Assembly (NCBI GenBank): GCA_037127255.1 | Contig: JBANSL010000003.1 | Location: 49,818,314 to 49,882,313, forward strand | DNA: 64,000 bases | Source: Persicaria tinctoria | Lineage: Eukaryota > Streptophyta > Magnoliopsida > Caryophyllales > Polygonaceae | Direction: 5' to 3' | Shown: positions 33,851-44,917 of the stretch, piece by piece | How positions within the stretch are numbered: position 1 is the stretch's first letter | Layout of the letters: each line of letters starts with the position of its first letter | Program-made: the position numbers and the translations under genes | Notes under the pieces: model-generated | The model's database searches: none | Seen by the model: only the letters and a program-made list of their open reading frames with translations | What the model was told of the DNA's origin: nothing

Positions 33851-35270
33851 CTTAATTTTCGGGTAAATTCCTTTGGTGGTCCCTAACCTTCAAGGGTTTG
33901 CCACTATTAGTCCTTAACCTTTTTAAGTGTTACTTTTAGTCCCTAACCTTTTACATATTACTACTATTTGGTCCCTAACCTTTTTAAGTGTTACTTTTAG
34001 TCTCTAAACTTTTACATATTGCTACTATTTGGTCCTCCCGTCTATTTTCTAATTAAATTAAACGATAAAATTATTTAATTTTCTAAATAAATCCAAGAGA
34101 GATTAGAGAATGGTTGGGGTTACAAGCAAGGCCGTCCAATGAATTTTAGGGCCCCCGTTCAATATTACCCTAATCTTAAAATATTTGTTTTTTTTTTCCG
34201 ACTTGCTAATTATTAAAAAAAATATTTTATGTAGTTTTTATTAACCTATTAAAAATTGTGTCAACAAGTTAAGCATCCAATATTTTGATACGAATCTATA
34301 TCTATATCTATATTATACTTTAAATGATAAGCAATTTTGCCACATGTCCTATCTATGTTCAAAGTTATTTTTGGAAATATTATTTACATAATATCATTTA
34401 TTGGGAATCTTAAAATATAAGACTTCTTCCTATTGCATTTTAAGTCATATATTTTAACTTTTTGATTGTGTATCAATACATATAGATGTGTGTTATAGTA
34501 TTTTCACATTAAAAACTCATTCATTGGGTGAAGTTATAATTTACAAATAAAATTTTGAATATATATGTGGAAAATCTTAAAATATAATAAATTATACTCT
34601 AATTCAATTAGAGTTTGTATTAAAATAACAAATAAAAATAGTTAATAAGGAAGCCCAAATTCCCAATAACTAAAATAGTTTTTCATTTAGAAAATATAAT
34701 TAGAAAATATATATTTAATAAATGATATTATGTAAATAATATTTCGAAAAATAACTTTGACCTTGGATAGGACATGTGGCAAAATTGCTTAACATTTAAG
34801 TATAATATAGATATAGATATAGATATAGATTCGTATCAAAATAGTAGATGCTTAACTTGTTGACACATTTTTTAATAGGTTAAAAACTACACATAAAATA
34901 TTTTCTTAATAATTAGCAGTTCAGAAAAAAAAACAAATATTTTAAGATTAGGGTAATATTGAACGGGGCCCCTAAAATTCATTGGACGACCTTGCTTATA
35001 ACCCTAACCCTTCTCTAATCTCTCTCGGATTTATTTAGAAAATTAAATAATTTTATCGTTTAATTTAACTAGAAAATAGACGGGAGGACCAAATAGTAGC
35101 AATATGTAAAAGTTTAGGGACTAAAAGTAACACTTAAAAAGGTTAGGGACCAAATAGTAGGAATATGTAAAAGGTTAGGGACTAAAAGTAACACTTAAAA
35201 AGGTTAGGGACTGATAGTGACAAACCTTTAAAGGTTAGGGACCATCAAAGGAATTTACCCCTTAATTTTC
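33851..35270. mobile_element. Foldback (Mutator-type) element with 10-bp TSD
   Basis: The 10-bp sequence CTTAATTTTC stands directly at both sides (33,851-33,860 and 35,261-35,270). Between them, 33,861-35,260 (1,400 bp) starts GGGTAAATTCCTTTG and ends with its exact complement. The arms are about 540 bp each (left to about 34,405, right from about 34,715) with repeated GGTCCCTAACCTTTT words. A 9-11-bp duplication and long arms fit the Mutator superfamily. No transposase. Confidence 0.88.
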
Positions 35271-35402
35271 ATTAATTGTGGGCTTAATTGGGCCTAATCA
35301 ATTGGGCTTAATATCAGCCAAGTTTTGTCTACAATGTCATTAATTCATTCACATATTAATTAATATCATTTCGGCTATATACACCGCAAATCTTCATGTT
35401 GA

Positions 35403-35576
35403 TTACGACGTGCATGCACGTCATTAACGACGTGCATGCAAGTTATTAGCAACGTGCAAGGTTGGATACACTCAAAGTGTGCCTACGTGCAAGCACGTCT
35501 TTTTAAAAAATAAACGTGCATTGCACGTTCTTAACGACGTGCAATATTGCACGTCCTTAAGGATGTGCAATACACG
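35403..35576. repeat. ACGTGCA palindromic motif cluster 1
   Basis: Many GACGTGCA / TGCACGTC words arranged as short palindromes (for example ACGTGCATGCACGT and GACGTGCAATATTGCACGTC) upstream of the PMD gene. The same motif recurs at 40,264-40,350 and 47,637-47,825. Confidence 0.8.
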
Positions 35577-35629
35577 TTTTCTTAAAACCGAAAAAGGTGC
35601 CCCATCATCTTCGTCCCCAATCCATAGTC

Positions 35630-35632
<3 letters not shown>

Positions 35633-35702
<70 letters not shown>

Positions 35703-35850
35703 CGTCGGAGAGACGAGAACTCAAGAGAGAGAGAGAGAGAGAGAATGCGAGAGAGATAGAGAGAGAGACAGAGAGATTGCCGGAGAGAGAGAGAGAAATA
35801 GATCGAGATAGAGAGAGAGAGAGAGATGGAGCCGGAGAGAGAGATCGAGA
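35633..35850 (+). repeat. (GA)n microsatellite and GA-rich tail
   Basis: Pure GA from 35,633 to 35,699, then interrupted GA. It lies in the putative 5' UTR of the PMD gene. The RERERE and LSLSLS frames are artefacts. Confidence 0.9.
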
Positions 35851-35891
35851 CAGAGATGTAGAGAGCGGAGGCGGAAAGAGCATAGGCGGAG

Positions 35892-36254
35892 GTGGCGGTG
35901 GCGGAGGAGCCAGTGGAGGAGGAGATGCGGGACGGTGGTGGTGGTGGTGGGGCGGTGGCGATGGAGGCGGCGCCAATGGAGACTGAGGAGGGTGGTGGTG
36001 GTGACGGTGGTGGTGGGGCAGTGGTGGAGACGGTGGAGGGTGGAAGCGGTGGTGGAGCGGTGGCGGAGGTGGCAGCTATTCTGGAGGAGGTGGCGGATCT
36101 GGTGGAGGAGACGGAGGCGGTGGCGATGGAGGTATCGGTCGGCGATCAGCCGGAGGTGGTGGTGCCGTCGTCGGAGCCGGAGGTGGCATCACAGCCCCTA
36201 TTACCGACGCGGAAGCGGCGGAATATGGAGTTGTCTCCTGTCCCGATCCCATCG
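35892..36254 (+). pseudogene. First exon of a PMD-type gene (copy 1)
   Basis: Open acidic and glycine-rich frame (EEGGGGDGGGG, VVETVEGGSGGG, then EVVVPSSEPEVASQPL) ending RKRRNMELSPVPIPS before a GTATGT donor at about 36,255. A basic RKRR near the end could act in nuclear localisation. I infer it is exon 1 of the PMD gene because it is the only coding-like sequence upstream of the PMD domain and has a phase-compatible donor. The first residues before an ATG at about 35,922 rest on a GTG and should not be used as a start. Confidence 0.5.
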
Positions 36255-36620
36255 GTATGTTATTTGAATTATCTATTTGATTTGATTTAGTTTTATAGTT
36301 TTATAATATAGTTGGATAGATTATAATATAGTTTTATAATATAATTTGATAGATTATAATTGATATTATATAGTTTTTATGATTTGTTATATGTTGATAC
36401 TTTATAGTTTCATGATTTGTTATATAGGTTGATAGATTATATTATAGTTTCATGATATTTTATAGTTTTGTGATTTTATTTGATTTACTTGTATGTTTAA
36501 AGTTTCAAATATAGTTTGTACAAAAAGTACAAACTATATTAAAAAAACATTAAAATAAAAAATATTAAAATATATTAAATATCAAACACAATAAAAAACA
36601 TTAAATGCGATTAATATATA

Positions 36621-36855
36621 CTACCTCCGTTCAGCAATAGATGACGTTTGACTTTTTGACACGTTTTTTAATGAGCTAAAAACTATATAAAATATTAATT
36701 TTTAAGTAATTTTTTAATATAATATAAATACTTATTAATAATAAGTGTCGTATTATTAAAAAAAATTGTTTAAAAATTTAATATTTTGTATAGTTTTTAG
36801 CTCATTGAAAAACGTGCCAAAAAGTCAAACGACATCTATTTCTGAACGGAGGTAG
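36621..36855. mobile_element. Stowaway-like MITE
   Basis: Ends CTACCTCCGTTC and GAACGGAGGTAG with inner complementary arms (AGTCAAAC, AACGTGCC). Flanked by TA on both sides (36,619-36,620 and 36,856-36,857), the Tc1/Mariner target. Confidence 0.88.
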
Positions 36856-36898
36856 TATTAAAATATAGTAAAAGACATTTGAATATATTAAAATATGT

Positions 36899-37232
36899 CC
36901 CAATGGAGATTGAGGAGGGTGGTGGTGGTGGGGCAGTGGCGATGGATGCGGCGCCAATGGAGACTTAGGAGGGTGGTGGTGGTGACGGTGGTGGTGGGGC
37001 GGTGGTGGAGACGGTGGAGGGTGGCGGTGTTGGTGGATCAATGGCGGAGGTGGCGGCTATGGTAGAGGAGGTGGCGGATCCGGTGGAGGAGACGGAGGCG
37101 GTGGCGATGGAGGTAGCGGTCGACGATCAGACGGAGGTGGTGGTGCCAGCGTCGGAGCCGGAGGTGGCGACGCAGCCCCTATTATCGCCGCGGAAGCGGC
37201 GGAATATGGAGGTGTCTCCTATCCCGACCCCA
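36899..37232 (+). pseudogene. First exon of a PMD-type gene (copy 2, duplicated)
   Basis: Direct duplicate of the exon at 35,892-36,254 with its following intron (match continues to about 37,375; offset 981 bp). It has a TAG stop after MDAAPMET, then continues open to RKRRNMEVSPIPTPP and a GTATGT donor. The Stowaway MITE lies between the two copies. Confidence 0.5.
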
Positions 37233-37375
37233 CCGGTATGTTATTTGAATTATTTATTTTATTTGATTTAGTTTTATAGTTTCATAATACAGTTGGATAG
37301 ATTATAATATAATTTTATAATATAATTTGATAGATTATAATTGATATTATATAGTTTTTACGATTTGTTATATGT

Positions 37376-37712
37376 AATTCTCTTGATCGCCGAGCCGAAG
37401 GGAGAATTATATTTAAAAAACTTTAGGGTGGGGGTTCGACCTCCAATATCCTTGGCTTGAAGAAACAGGAGTTGCACCGAACCTCGTGTTCAATACACCA
37501 CACAGATTGGAACAACTTATGTTGATTCCATAATTTTGGTTTGAATCCTTTAGAGCCTACGGGCAAGGCTAATCCTCCTACTTTGTACATATTCTTCACT
37601 TTCCACTTTAATACAATTAACCTTTAATATAAAAATAAAAAGAGGAGGAGACGGTACCCCATGATAGACACGATGAGACACACACATTAGATGATCTACT
37701 GATGTCGACATA
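37376..37712 (+). other. Intergenic or intronic stretch, unidentified
   Basis: Contains GGGGTTCGACCTCC, which resembles a Pol III B box, but no matching A box or tail that I can support. No coding frame. Leads into the first PMD repeat unit. Confidence 0.4.
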
Positions 37713-38676
37713 GGGCTACCAGCAGTCGATGGGGACCCGATCGGTTGACGAGGATGATAGCTTCTGGCGGGGTCTGCAAGATTTTCACTCTTCTGGCGAT
37801 CCGACGGATGGGCAGCAGCCTTCTTTGGAGTCTGCCGATATACTGAGGAGCTGCGTCACTGATGTAGTTGCGGGTCGACGGGCCGACGGGGGTCGACCGC
37901 TTGTTCGTGTACCCCCACCATCTCCGAGACATCTACGTCTGGCGTCCTTAAGGCTTCTACATCCGGCACCCACGACGCCGAGGCTTCTACATCCTCCCAC
38001 ATACCACCGGCGATTTCTTTGGCTTCGGCGGATGACAGCATCCCTAGCGTCGTGGAAGAGGTCGGCGACGGGCAGGAGAGGCATCCCGAGGGGACAAAGG
38101 AGGGCCATGAGGGAGGGCAGCTGGAGCCTGTGCCCATCCCTGTGTAGGGTGCTGCACCGGCTGCACAGGTCGACCCATTCTTACCGCTGGGTGATCCGCT
38201 AGTGTCTTACAAGCACCACCGAGCGTACCGGGTGTGGAGGGAGCTGACTGTGGATCTTCCTTTGCTAAAGTTCCCCCATCGGATGACTCACCTGCTGCCG
38301 TTTGACCCCTACATCTTCGAGGGCCGGGGACCTGGTGGCAGGATTTGGTTCCGTCATGCATCCCCCAGCCGCGGGCCTCCATTGGGAGGGTGTGGACGAG
38401 TACACGGCGACCACGTTCTTAGAGCATTGGCACCCGGAGACCAACTCCTTCCATTTTTCGTGGGGTGAGATGACCATCTTGCTGCACGACGTCGCTTGCC
38501 TCTTGGGGGTCATGATTAAGGGTCTTCCTTGTTTATCACACCTAGGCCCGACGGAGCTGATCCACATGATCGCTGAGTACTACCAGGTGACCGCAACGGC
38601 CGTGCGCTCATACAGACATGCTAGCGGCCCGCCAGTTACATGGGTGACAGATCAGTGGATTGCGAGGTACACAAGA
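37713..38676 (+). pseudogene. Plant mobile domain (PMD) gene, duplicated unit 1
   Basis: PMD (aminotransferase-like, MAIN/MAIL type) proteins are plant-specific; host versions act in genome stability and silencing, and many copies travel inside transposons. The unit reads LVSYKHHRAYRVWREL, then (frame changed) FGSVMHPPAAGLHWEGVDEY and FLEHWHPETNSFHFSWGEMT, and continues ILLHDVACLLGV, the hallmark W-x-P-E-T-x-x-F-H core. It is repeated in tandem (offset 964 bp) as 38,677-39,630. Frameshifts near 38,330 and internal stops (TAG near 38,144) show it is broken. The unit ends abruptly after VTDQWIARYT by running into the start of the second unit. Confidence 0.8.
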
Positions 38677-40140
38677 GGGCTACCAGCAGTCGATGGGGAC
38701 CCCATCGGCTGACGAGGATGATAGCTTCTCGCGGGGTCTGCAAGATTTTCACTCTTCTGGCGATCCGACGGATGGGCAGCAGCCTTCTTTGGAGTCTGCC
38801 GATATACTGAGGAGTTGCGTCACTGATGTAGTTGCGGGTCGACGGGCCGACGGGGGTCGACCGCTTGTTCGTGTACCCCCACCATCCCCGAGGCATCTAA
38901 GTCTGGCGTCCCTAAGGCTTCTACATCTGGCACCCACGACGCCGAGGCTTCTACATCCTCCCACATACCACCGGCGATTTCTTTGGCTTCGGCGGATGAC
39001 AGCATCCCTAGCGTCGTAGAAGAGATCGGCGACGGGCAGGAGAGGCATCCCGAGGGGACATAGGAGGTCCATGAGGGAGGGCAGCTGGAGCTTGTGCCCA
39101 TCCCTGTGTAGGGTGCTGCACCGGCTGCACAGGTCGACCCATTCTTACCGCTGGGTGATCTGCTGGTGTCTTACAAGCACCACCGAGCGTACCGGGTGTG
39201 GAGGGAGCTGACTATGGATCTTCCTTTGCTGAAGTTCCACCATCGGATGACTCACCTGCTGCCGTTTGACCCCTACATCTTCGAGGGCCCGGGGACCTGG
39301 TGGCAGGATTTGGTTCCGTCATGCATCCCCCAGCCGCGGGCCTCCATTGGGAGGGTGTGGACGAGTACACGGCGACCGCGTTCTTAGAGCATTGGCACCC
39401 GGAGACCAACTCCTTCCATTTTTCGTGGGGTGAGATGACCATCTTGCTGCACGACGTCGCTTGCCTCTTGGGGGTCATGATTAAGGGTCTTCCTTGTTTA
39501 TCACACCTAGGCCCGACGGAGCTGATCCACATGATCGCTGAGTACTACCAGGTGACCGCAACGGCCGTGCGCTCATACAGACATGCTAGCGGCCCGCCAG
39601 TTACATGGGTGACGGATCAGTGGATTGCTAGACACAGGCCGCTCTTCGACCCCACGCCCGCTAATAACCCTGACGCCGCAGCTGATCTAGAGCAGATTCG
39701 ACTCCGCACGCACACGGGAGGGGGGCAGCCAGAGGTTGATGCCCAAGTACGTCATCGTGTTTGACCGCGCGCACGACAGGTGGCAGGACTTACTGGACAA
39801 GGGTCGCTTCTACCGGCTCGCTGATCACAGACGCACCCGCGAGGACTGTCAGGCCGGCGTCATAGCTGATTACCTGGCTGGGTACGCATCGCATAGCTGG
39901 TCGTACGTGCTGCCCACCACGCTACCCCATCCGGACCCTTCGGCGCCCGTCCATCCGATCGCCCTAGATCCACGGGTGGACCTGCCTCAGCCTTCAGCCA
40001 TCCCTCCAGAGGTAGCGACCCGGATGCGGGAGATAGAGGGCTACATACGGGCCCTGGCTTCTGACACTCGGATTCAGCATCTTTTAGACGAGGTTACTGA
40101 GATTTTGGATGATGTTGTACACCATCCACCTGGACATTGA
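38677..40140 (+). pseudogene. PMD gene, duplicated unit 2 plus C-terminal part
   Basis: Second 964-bp unit (38,677 to about 39,630) followed by unique C-terminal sequence. PMD core at 39,300-39,630 (FLEHWHPETNSFHFSWGEMT). The frame then runs through a G-rich tract near 39,720 where it shifts; from 39,736 the other frame reads MPKYVIVFDRAHDRW and DYLAGYASHSW to a TGA at 40,138. So the true protein order was N-part, PMD core, C-part, now interrupted by the tandem duplication and at least one frameshift. Upstream and downstream lie ACGTGCA motif clusters. It is likely cargo or partner gene of the Mutator-like element whose transposase starts 320 bp later. Confidence 0.78.
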
Positions 40141-40263
40141 TGTGCATGTAGACTTTTAAAGCTTTTGTAGTATCTATCTTTATATTATACTTTTATATTA
40201 CAGCTTTTCTATCTATCTCTATATTTCTATCTTGAGTAGATTCTCAACGAAATGGCTAATCTA

Positions 40264-40350
40264 GACGTGCATAATATGCACGTCGTTAAAGACGTGCATA
40301 TTATGCACGTCGTTAAGGACGTGAAAAAAGCACGTCTTTAACGACGTGCA
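40264..40350. repeat. ACGTGCA palindromic motif cluster 2
   Basis: ACGTGCATAATATGCACGT, then GACGTGCATATTATGCACGTC-like palindromes and further TTAANGACGTG words between the PMD gene and the transposase gene. Each palindrome could form a hairpin or be bound by a dimer. Confidence 0.82.
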
Positions 40351-40461
40351 ATGCACCCTATCCTAGCGTTCTTTTGACGCCTAACTCTGCCTATTTGAAG
40401 CGGAGTGGGATAGCTTGAATTCGCATCCTCTAAAACAAAACAAAGTCCCACGTAGTTCGAT

Positions 40462-42165
40462 ATGGCTGAGTCACAAGGCGATCGTCGTCTCCAAGTTTGC
40501 CAGGTACGGATACATTTTGTATAGTGAATATATTTCGTATGCCTTACGTTATGTTTATATTTCCACTAATGTTATTACAGTTTCGGGACTTCACCTCTGA
40601 GTTCTCAGACCCAAGGGTTTTAAATGACCGTAACAAAATAGTTACGCATTTCAAGGACTTGGGTCTGAGACATTGCATGATTTTAGTAATCAAGCGATCT
40701 TGGACGGGGGCGTCGAACCGTCCAAGCGGGGTTCTTCTTGCCTGCGAGCAGTATGGGAGTACCGACCACGCGGGAGAAAGCTCTGAAGCACGCAATCGAA
40801 GATAAACGGTTGTCCATTCTCTCTACATGGGCACGAGCTTGAAGGGTCACGCCATCACCGGACAGATGACAGAGGGGGAAAAGAAGATGGTTAGGTGGAT
40901 GAAGGAAACTGGTACTCCTCCAAAAGCCATTGGGTACGCATTGAGGCAGATAGATGAGACAAGCGTCACGTCATCGCGTTCCCTTACCAACACGCTCAAC
41001 ATGATGGTCGCCGAAGAAAGAGGTAGTCGGACGATGACCCAAGATACCCTGCATCGTCTGCGGGAAAGAGGGTACTACTATGAGTTCAGACGGCATCCGG
41101 ATGACGACAACGTCTTGAGCGACCTCTTCCTAGGGCATCCTGACGGGATACGGCTACTCCGAAGGTTCTATTACGTCATCGTATTGGACAACACATACAA
41201 AACAAATGCGTAAGTTACTTAATTACGATTACATTATTGCACATATAGTCAAATATAAAGCATTGTACATTTAACATATTTACACTTGCAGATATGGGAT
41301 CCCATTGTGCGAGATGGTCGGGTTCACACCCTCAGACAATACTTACTGCATCGCCTATGCCTTCATGTCCCACGAGAACGAAGACACATACGCCTGGGTG
41401 TTGCGTCAGCTTCAGATTTTGCTTGGGACGGTTCAACCTCAAGCTATTATGACTAATCGGGAGCTAGGTCTCTTGGCGGCGCTAAATGTTATCTTCCCCA
41501 ACGTCCAACATCTCCTTTGCTGGTTACCCGTGACGAGAAGATGCGAGGAAGCTTCTCTAAAGATCACAAAGAATTTAAACCACCCTGGCACCTTCAAGGG
41601 AAACTGTTGGGGGTTGCTCCAATCGAGGTCGGAGGAATCATTCAACCGCCGTCGTCGGGCGCTACACGCTGCATGGCACCCATTCCCAAGTGTGGTGGCG
41701 TATTTAGAGGCGGTATGGCTTCCATACAGCAGGAACATCGTACGATGCTATGTAGATAATGTCTTCCATCTCGGCACCTATACGACAAACAGGTACACCT
41801 TACTTCATATCTCACATTACAATATGATATGACATCAAACATTTAGTAGTATACACTTCAATGTACACAGAGTTAAGGGTCAACACAAGGTTCTGAAGGA
41901 GGCACTACACTCATCGACGGGTGAATTTCGCATCGTGATCGATGCAATCCATAGAGTCATAGATTGTCAACTGCATGAGCTGCAAACTACTTTGGAGATC
42001 GACCGCTTCAAATGGTCAACAGGGGCGTATAAAGTCAACCTTTTTGATGAGGTAAAGACTTTAATCTCTAAAAAGTGCTTCGATTATCTATACAAGATGT
42101 GGCACGATGTCGTGAACCAAAACATTTCTCCGGAATGCACGGATCGATATTGGAGGGTTTGTTAC
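40462..42165 (+). pseudogene. MULE transposase, N-terminal and catalytic exons
   Basis: Mutator-like (FAR1-related) transposase. Exons: 40,462-40,503 (MAESQGDRRLQVCQ), 40,581-41,209, 41,292-41,792 and 41,871-42,165, with GT-AG introns in phase. Exon 2 starts with the zinc-binding N-terminal region (RDFTSEFSDPRV; GVLLACEQYG), then a frameshift and a stop before CPFSLYMGTSLKG; the rest is open (GHAITGQMTEGEKKM). The DDE core follows: first Asp in VLDNTYKTN (codon 41,187-41,189). The expected second Asp in the TDRE motif is Asn (IMTNRELGL, codon 41,455-41,457), and LLCWLP resembles the family's LLCWWHI. Exon 4 is cut at 42,165 by a retroelement and continues at 46,482. Confidence 0.88.
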
Positions 42166-43265
42166 TGATGTCCACTAAAATAGCCATATTTTTATGCACA
42201 TTTTAGCTCCTTATTCTATATACTTTGCATATTTCGGGCTTGGAATATGTTGAATTTATGTAATATATGCTTATTTGCAAGAAATAGAGGTCTACATAAG
42301 TTTTGGTTTAATATTACAGAATTTGGAGCCATTCCGGGACAAAACCAAGAAGAGAAGACGAAAGCTGAAAGTTACTCGAGATCGACCAAAAAAGTGAGCA
42401 GAGCGAGCTCGAGGAAGGAAACCAGGTCGAGAAGCTGAGAAGAGAAGACAACGCAAGCCAAACTTTACTCGATGTCGACATGTTTCCTCGACATCGACCA
42501 AACCCAGCAGCTGCCCGAGTTAGGGAATCCGAGGAGAAGCTGCTCGAGAAAGCAATGTGAAGCCGAGATCGACGAGTCAACTCGATATCGACCAAATTGG
42601 TCGAAATCGACCAAAAATATTTTTGGTCCGCGAGACTGTTGGGCCTATCCGAAGTCGACTTGGATTGCTTGGATACGAAGGAGGTCCGAATCTATCATGT
42701 TTTATCAAAATTTATCCAAGGAGAGAAGATTATTCATTAGTATCAAGAGATATTTAGATATTCCCTTTTAGATTTATGATTTATCTTTATTTAGTTTTAA
42801 CTTTAGAAAGTAGATATAGTTTGCTTTCCATGATTAGCAAGGATTAAGTCCTATAAATAAAGCCCATGGGGCTGATTTCCATCCATTCAATTTCAGAGAG
42901 ATAGTTCCACATATAGTTTAGGAGTTCAAACGTTTTAGGGTTTTGGCATTCTACAAATGTTTGAGTGTCGGAATTGTAAGACTTTGAATTTAGTTTATGC
43001 AAGTTTATTTTACATCCATGATGTCGATTGCTATGATGAGGCGCGAGTAGTCCACCTACTTATAGGGTTGGGGTGAGCCCAATGAGAGCCATGTTGGTGG
43101 ATTAGCGATTGCAAAAGAAGGAACTTTATCATTATCTTATTCTATTCCATGTGCTTCATCTTTGATTGAGAAATTGAAGAATACATGTTGTGAAACTTGG
43201 GTAGTAATTAGGATTTCTATTCGAAAGTTTATAAATTCTAATTATGAAAAGGAATAGATACAATT
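42166..43265 (+). repeat. 5' LTR of the relic, 3'-truncated
   Basis: 42,345-43,265 aligns with 44,918-45,860 in the 3' LTR; the first 179 bp are unique to this copy. The end is fused directly to gag sequence at about 43,265. It carries clustered CTCGAGATCGACC-type words. Confidence 0.85.
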
Positions 43266-44536
43266 TTTCTGTTACCAATTTTTCTTATATGTGTCATACT
43301 GTTGCTGAAGGTACTACGCTAGAATATGTCAAGATGAAGGCTTTTCGATTGTCCCTCGCCGGTCCAGGATTGAAGTGGCTTGAAGGTCTCCCTCCACGAT
43401 CACTCACAACATGGGCTGAAGTAAGGCAGGAATTTCTCAACAAATTCTTTCCTCCTGCCAAGACAGCGCTCCTCCAGAAGATTACAGCTTTCAAATAGAA
43501 GCCTGGGAGCCGCTAGCAAAGGCATGGGAACAATATAAGGATCTTCTGCGATCCTGCCCTATACATGGACAACCACCCTATGTCGTTCAGAGGATCTTCT
43601 TTAATTCTCTTGATCTGGCCGCTAAGGATATGATCAACCAGTATACTCATTATGAGTATCTGACGATGCCACCAGCTGACGCATTGTTTACTCTCGACAA
43701 GCTTACCAACTACGACAATAAGTATGGGGCTCCGGCAAACTATGATGAGAACGCCTACGCCAGGACAGCCCCATCCATGCCCCTCTATGAGGGTTCTAAG
43801 GAGATTGACACAGATGTCAGGGAGCAGTATTACAAGGATCAAAATCGCAAGCTACTCAAGCACGTCAAGTACCTTTCTATCAACCAACCTTGCATCGAAT
43901 ACGGCTCACATTGGCACACCACTTCAGAGTGCCCACATACAGAGCAAGTCCGGATGCCAAAAACTCACGAGGAAGTAGCTTACGCAGGGGGTCCCATAGC
44001 CATACAGAGCTCCAGGACATCCGGAAAGGGACCATCGAAAGGATGATTTACAGATGATCCTCGAAGAGAAGCACCGGAATCAAGGCACCATCAACAATCA
44101 ACTCGAGAACATGAATACAAAATTTGGAGAGCTGGACATCTGGAAGAGAAACATAGAGACCCAGATGGTTCAATTCGCGGCACAGATTCCACGACCAACC
44201 GGGCAACTCCTTGGGCATACAGAACCAAATCCCAAGGGGCAGCACGTACATGTCGCTGTTGTAAGGCTACGGAGCGGTCACAAATTGCACGAGCCAGAGA
44301 ACGGAGAAGAAAAGAGCAAAACTATCCTCGACAACGAGCAAAAGCAACTCTATGATGACCAAAATCATGTCGATGTCGACCAAAATCAACTCGACGTCGA
44401 GAACCAGCCTGGCCAAGACTCGTCTGCACAGCACTCCAACTCGAAATCGACTACAGTGGTCGATATCGAGGAAAATCTTGTAGATGTCGAGGAAAAACAT
44501 GCCGATGTCGAGGACTCGTCTGGCTCAGAAAACTAA
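43266..44536 (+). pseudogene. Degenerate gag and linker of the relic
   Basis: Reads NFSYMCHTVAEGTTLEYVKM and SLTTWAEVRQEFLNKFFPPA, the retrotransposon gag (PF03732-type) core. It then has a stop near 43,497 and a frameshift, and resumes with DALFTLDKLTNYDNKYG. The zinc knuckle is damaged: CIEYGSHWHTTSEC has Tyr for the second Cys. The following linker (44,054-44,536) is acidic with repeated VDVD / VDVE words (DQNHVDVDQNQLDVE), encoded by TCGA-rich DNA. Confidence 0.85.
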
Positions 44537-44657
44537 TAAGACGCTCCCGTTCCCTTCTAAGAACCTGAAAGATCCAACTGATGGTAAGTTTATGCGTTTT
44601 GTGAAATTGCTTCAGAGTCTAAATGTTACTATTCCTTTTACATAAGCACTTCATGAG

Positions 44658-44917
44658 ATGCCTACCTACGTCAAGTTCCTCAAGGAGATTCTTAGCAACA
44701 AGCGATCAATGACTGAGATTGCTAATGAATGCAAGAAGATGGATTTTCCTGAGAAGCGACCTGACCTAGGTAAGTTTGTTATCACTGTTGGACTTGGTCG
44801 ATATCGTTTTAAGGCAATGTGTGACCTAGGAGAAAGTGTGAGTATCATGCCTCTATCCATCTGGTCAAAGGTAAAGATAGGCGCCCTGGAACCTGTGGAT
44901 GCCAAGCTCTACATCGA
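44658..44917 (+). pseudogene. Partial aspartic protease of the relic
   Basis: MPTYVKFLKEILSNKRSMTE leads to AMCDLGESVSIMPLSIW, the active-site region (DLGA-type in this lineage, here DLGE). It stops at DAKLYID where the DNA jumps into LTR sequence at 44,918, so the flap and the second half are lost. Confidence 0.82.

Noticed and set aside
35479..35986. RERERE and LSLSLS frames
   Set aside because: Generated by the GA microsatellite.
37376..37640. SINE suggested by a B-box-like GGGTTCGACCTCC
   Set aside because: No convincing A box, tail or target duplication.
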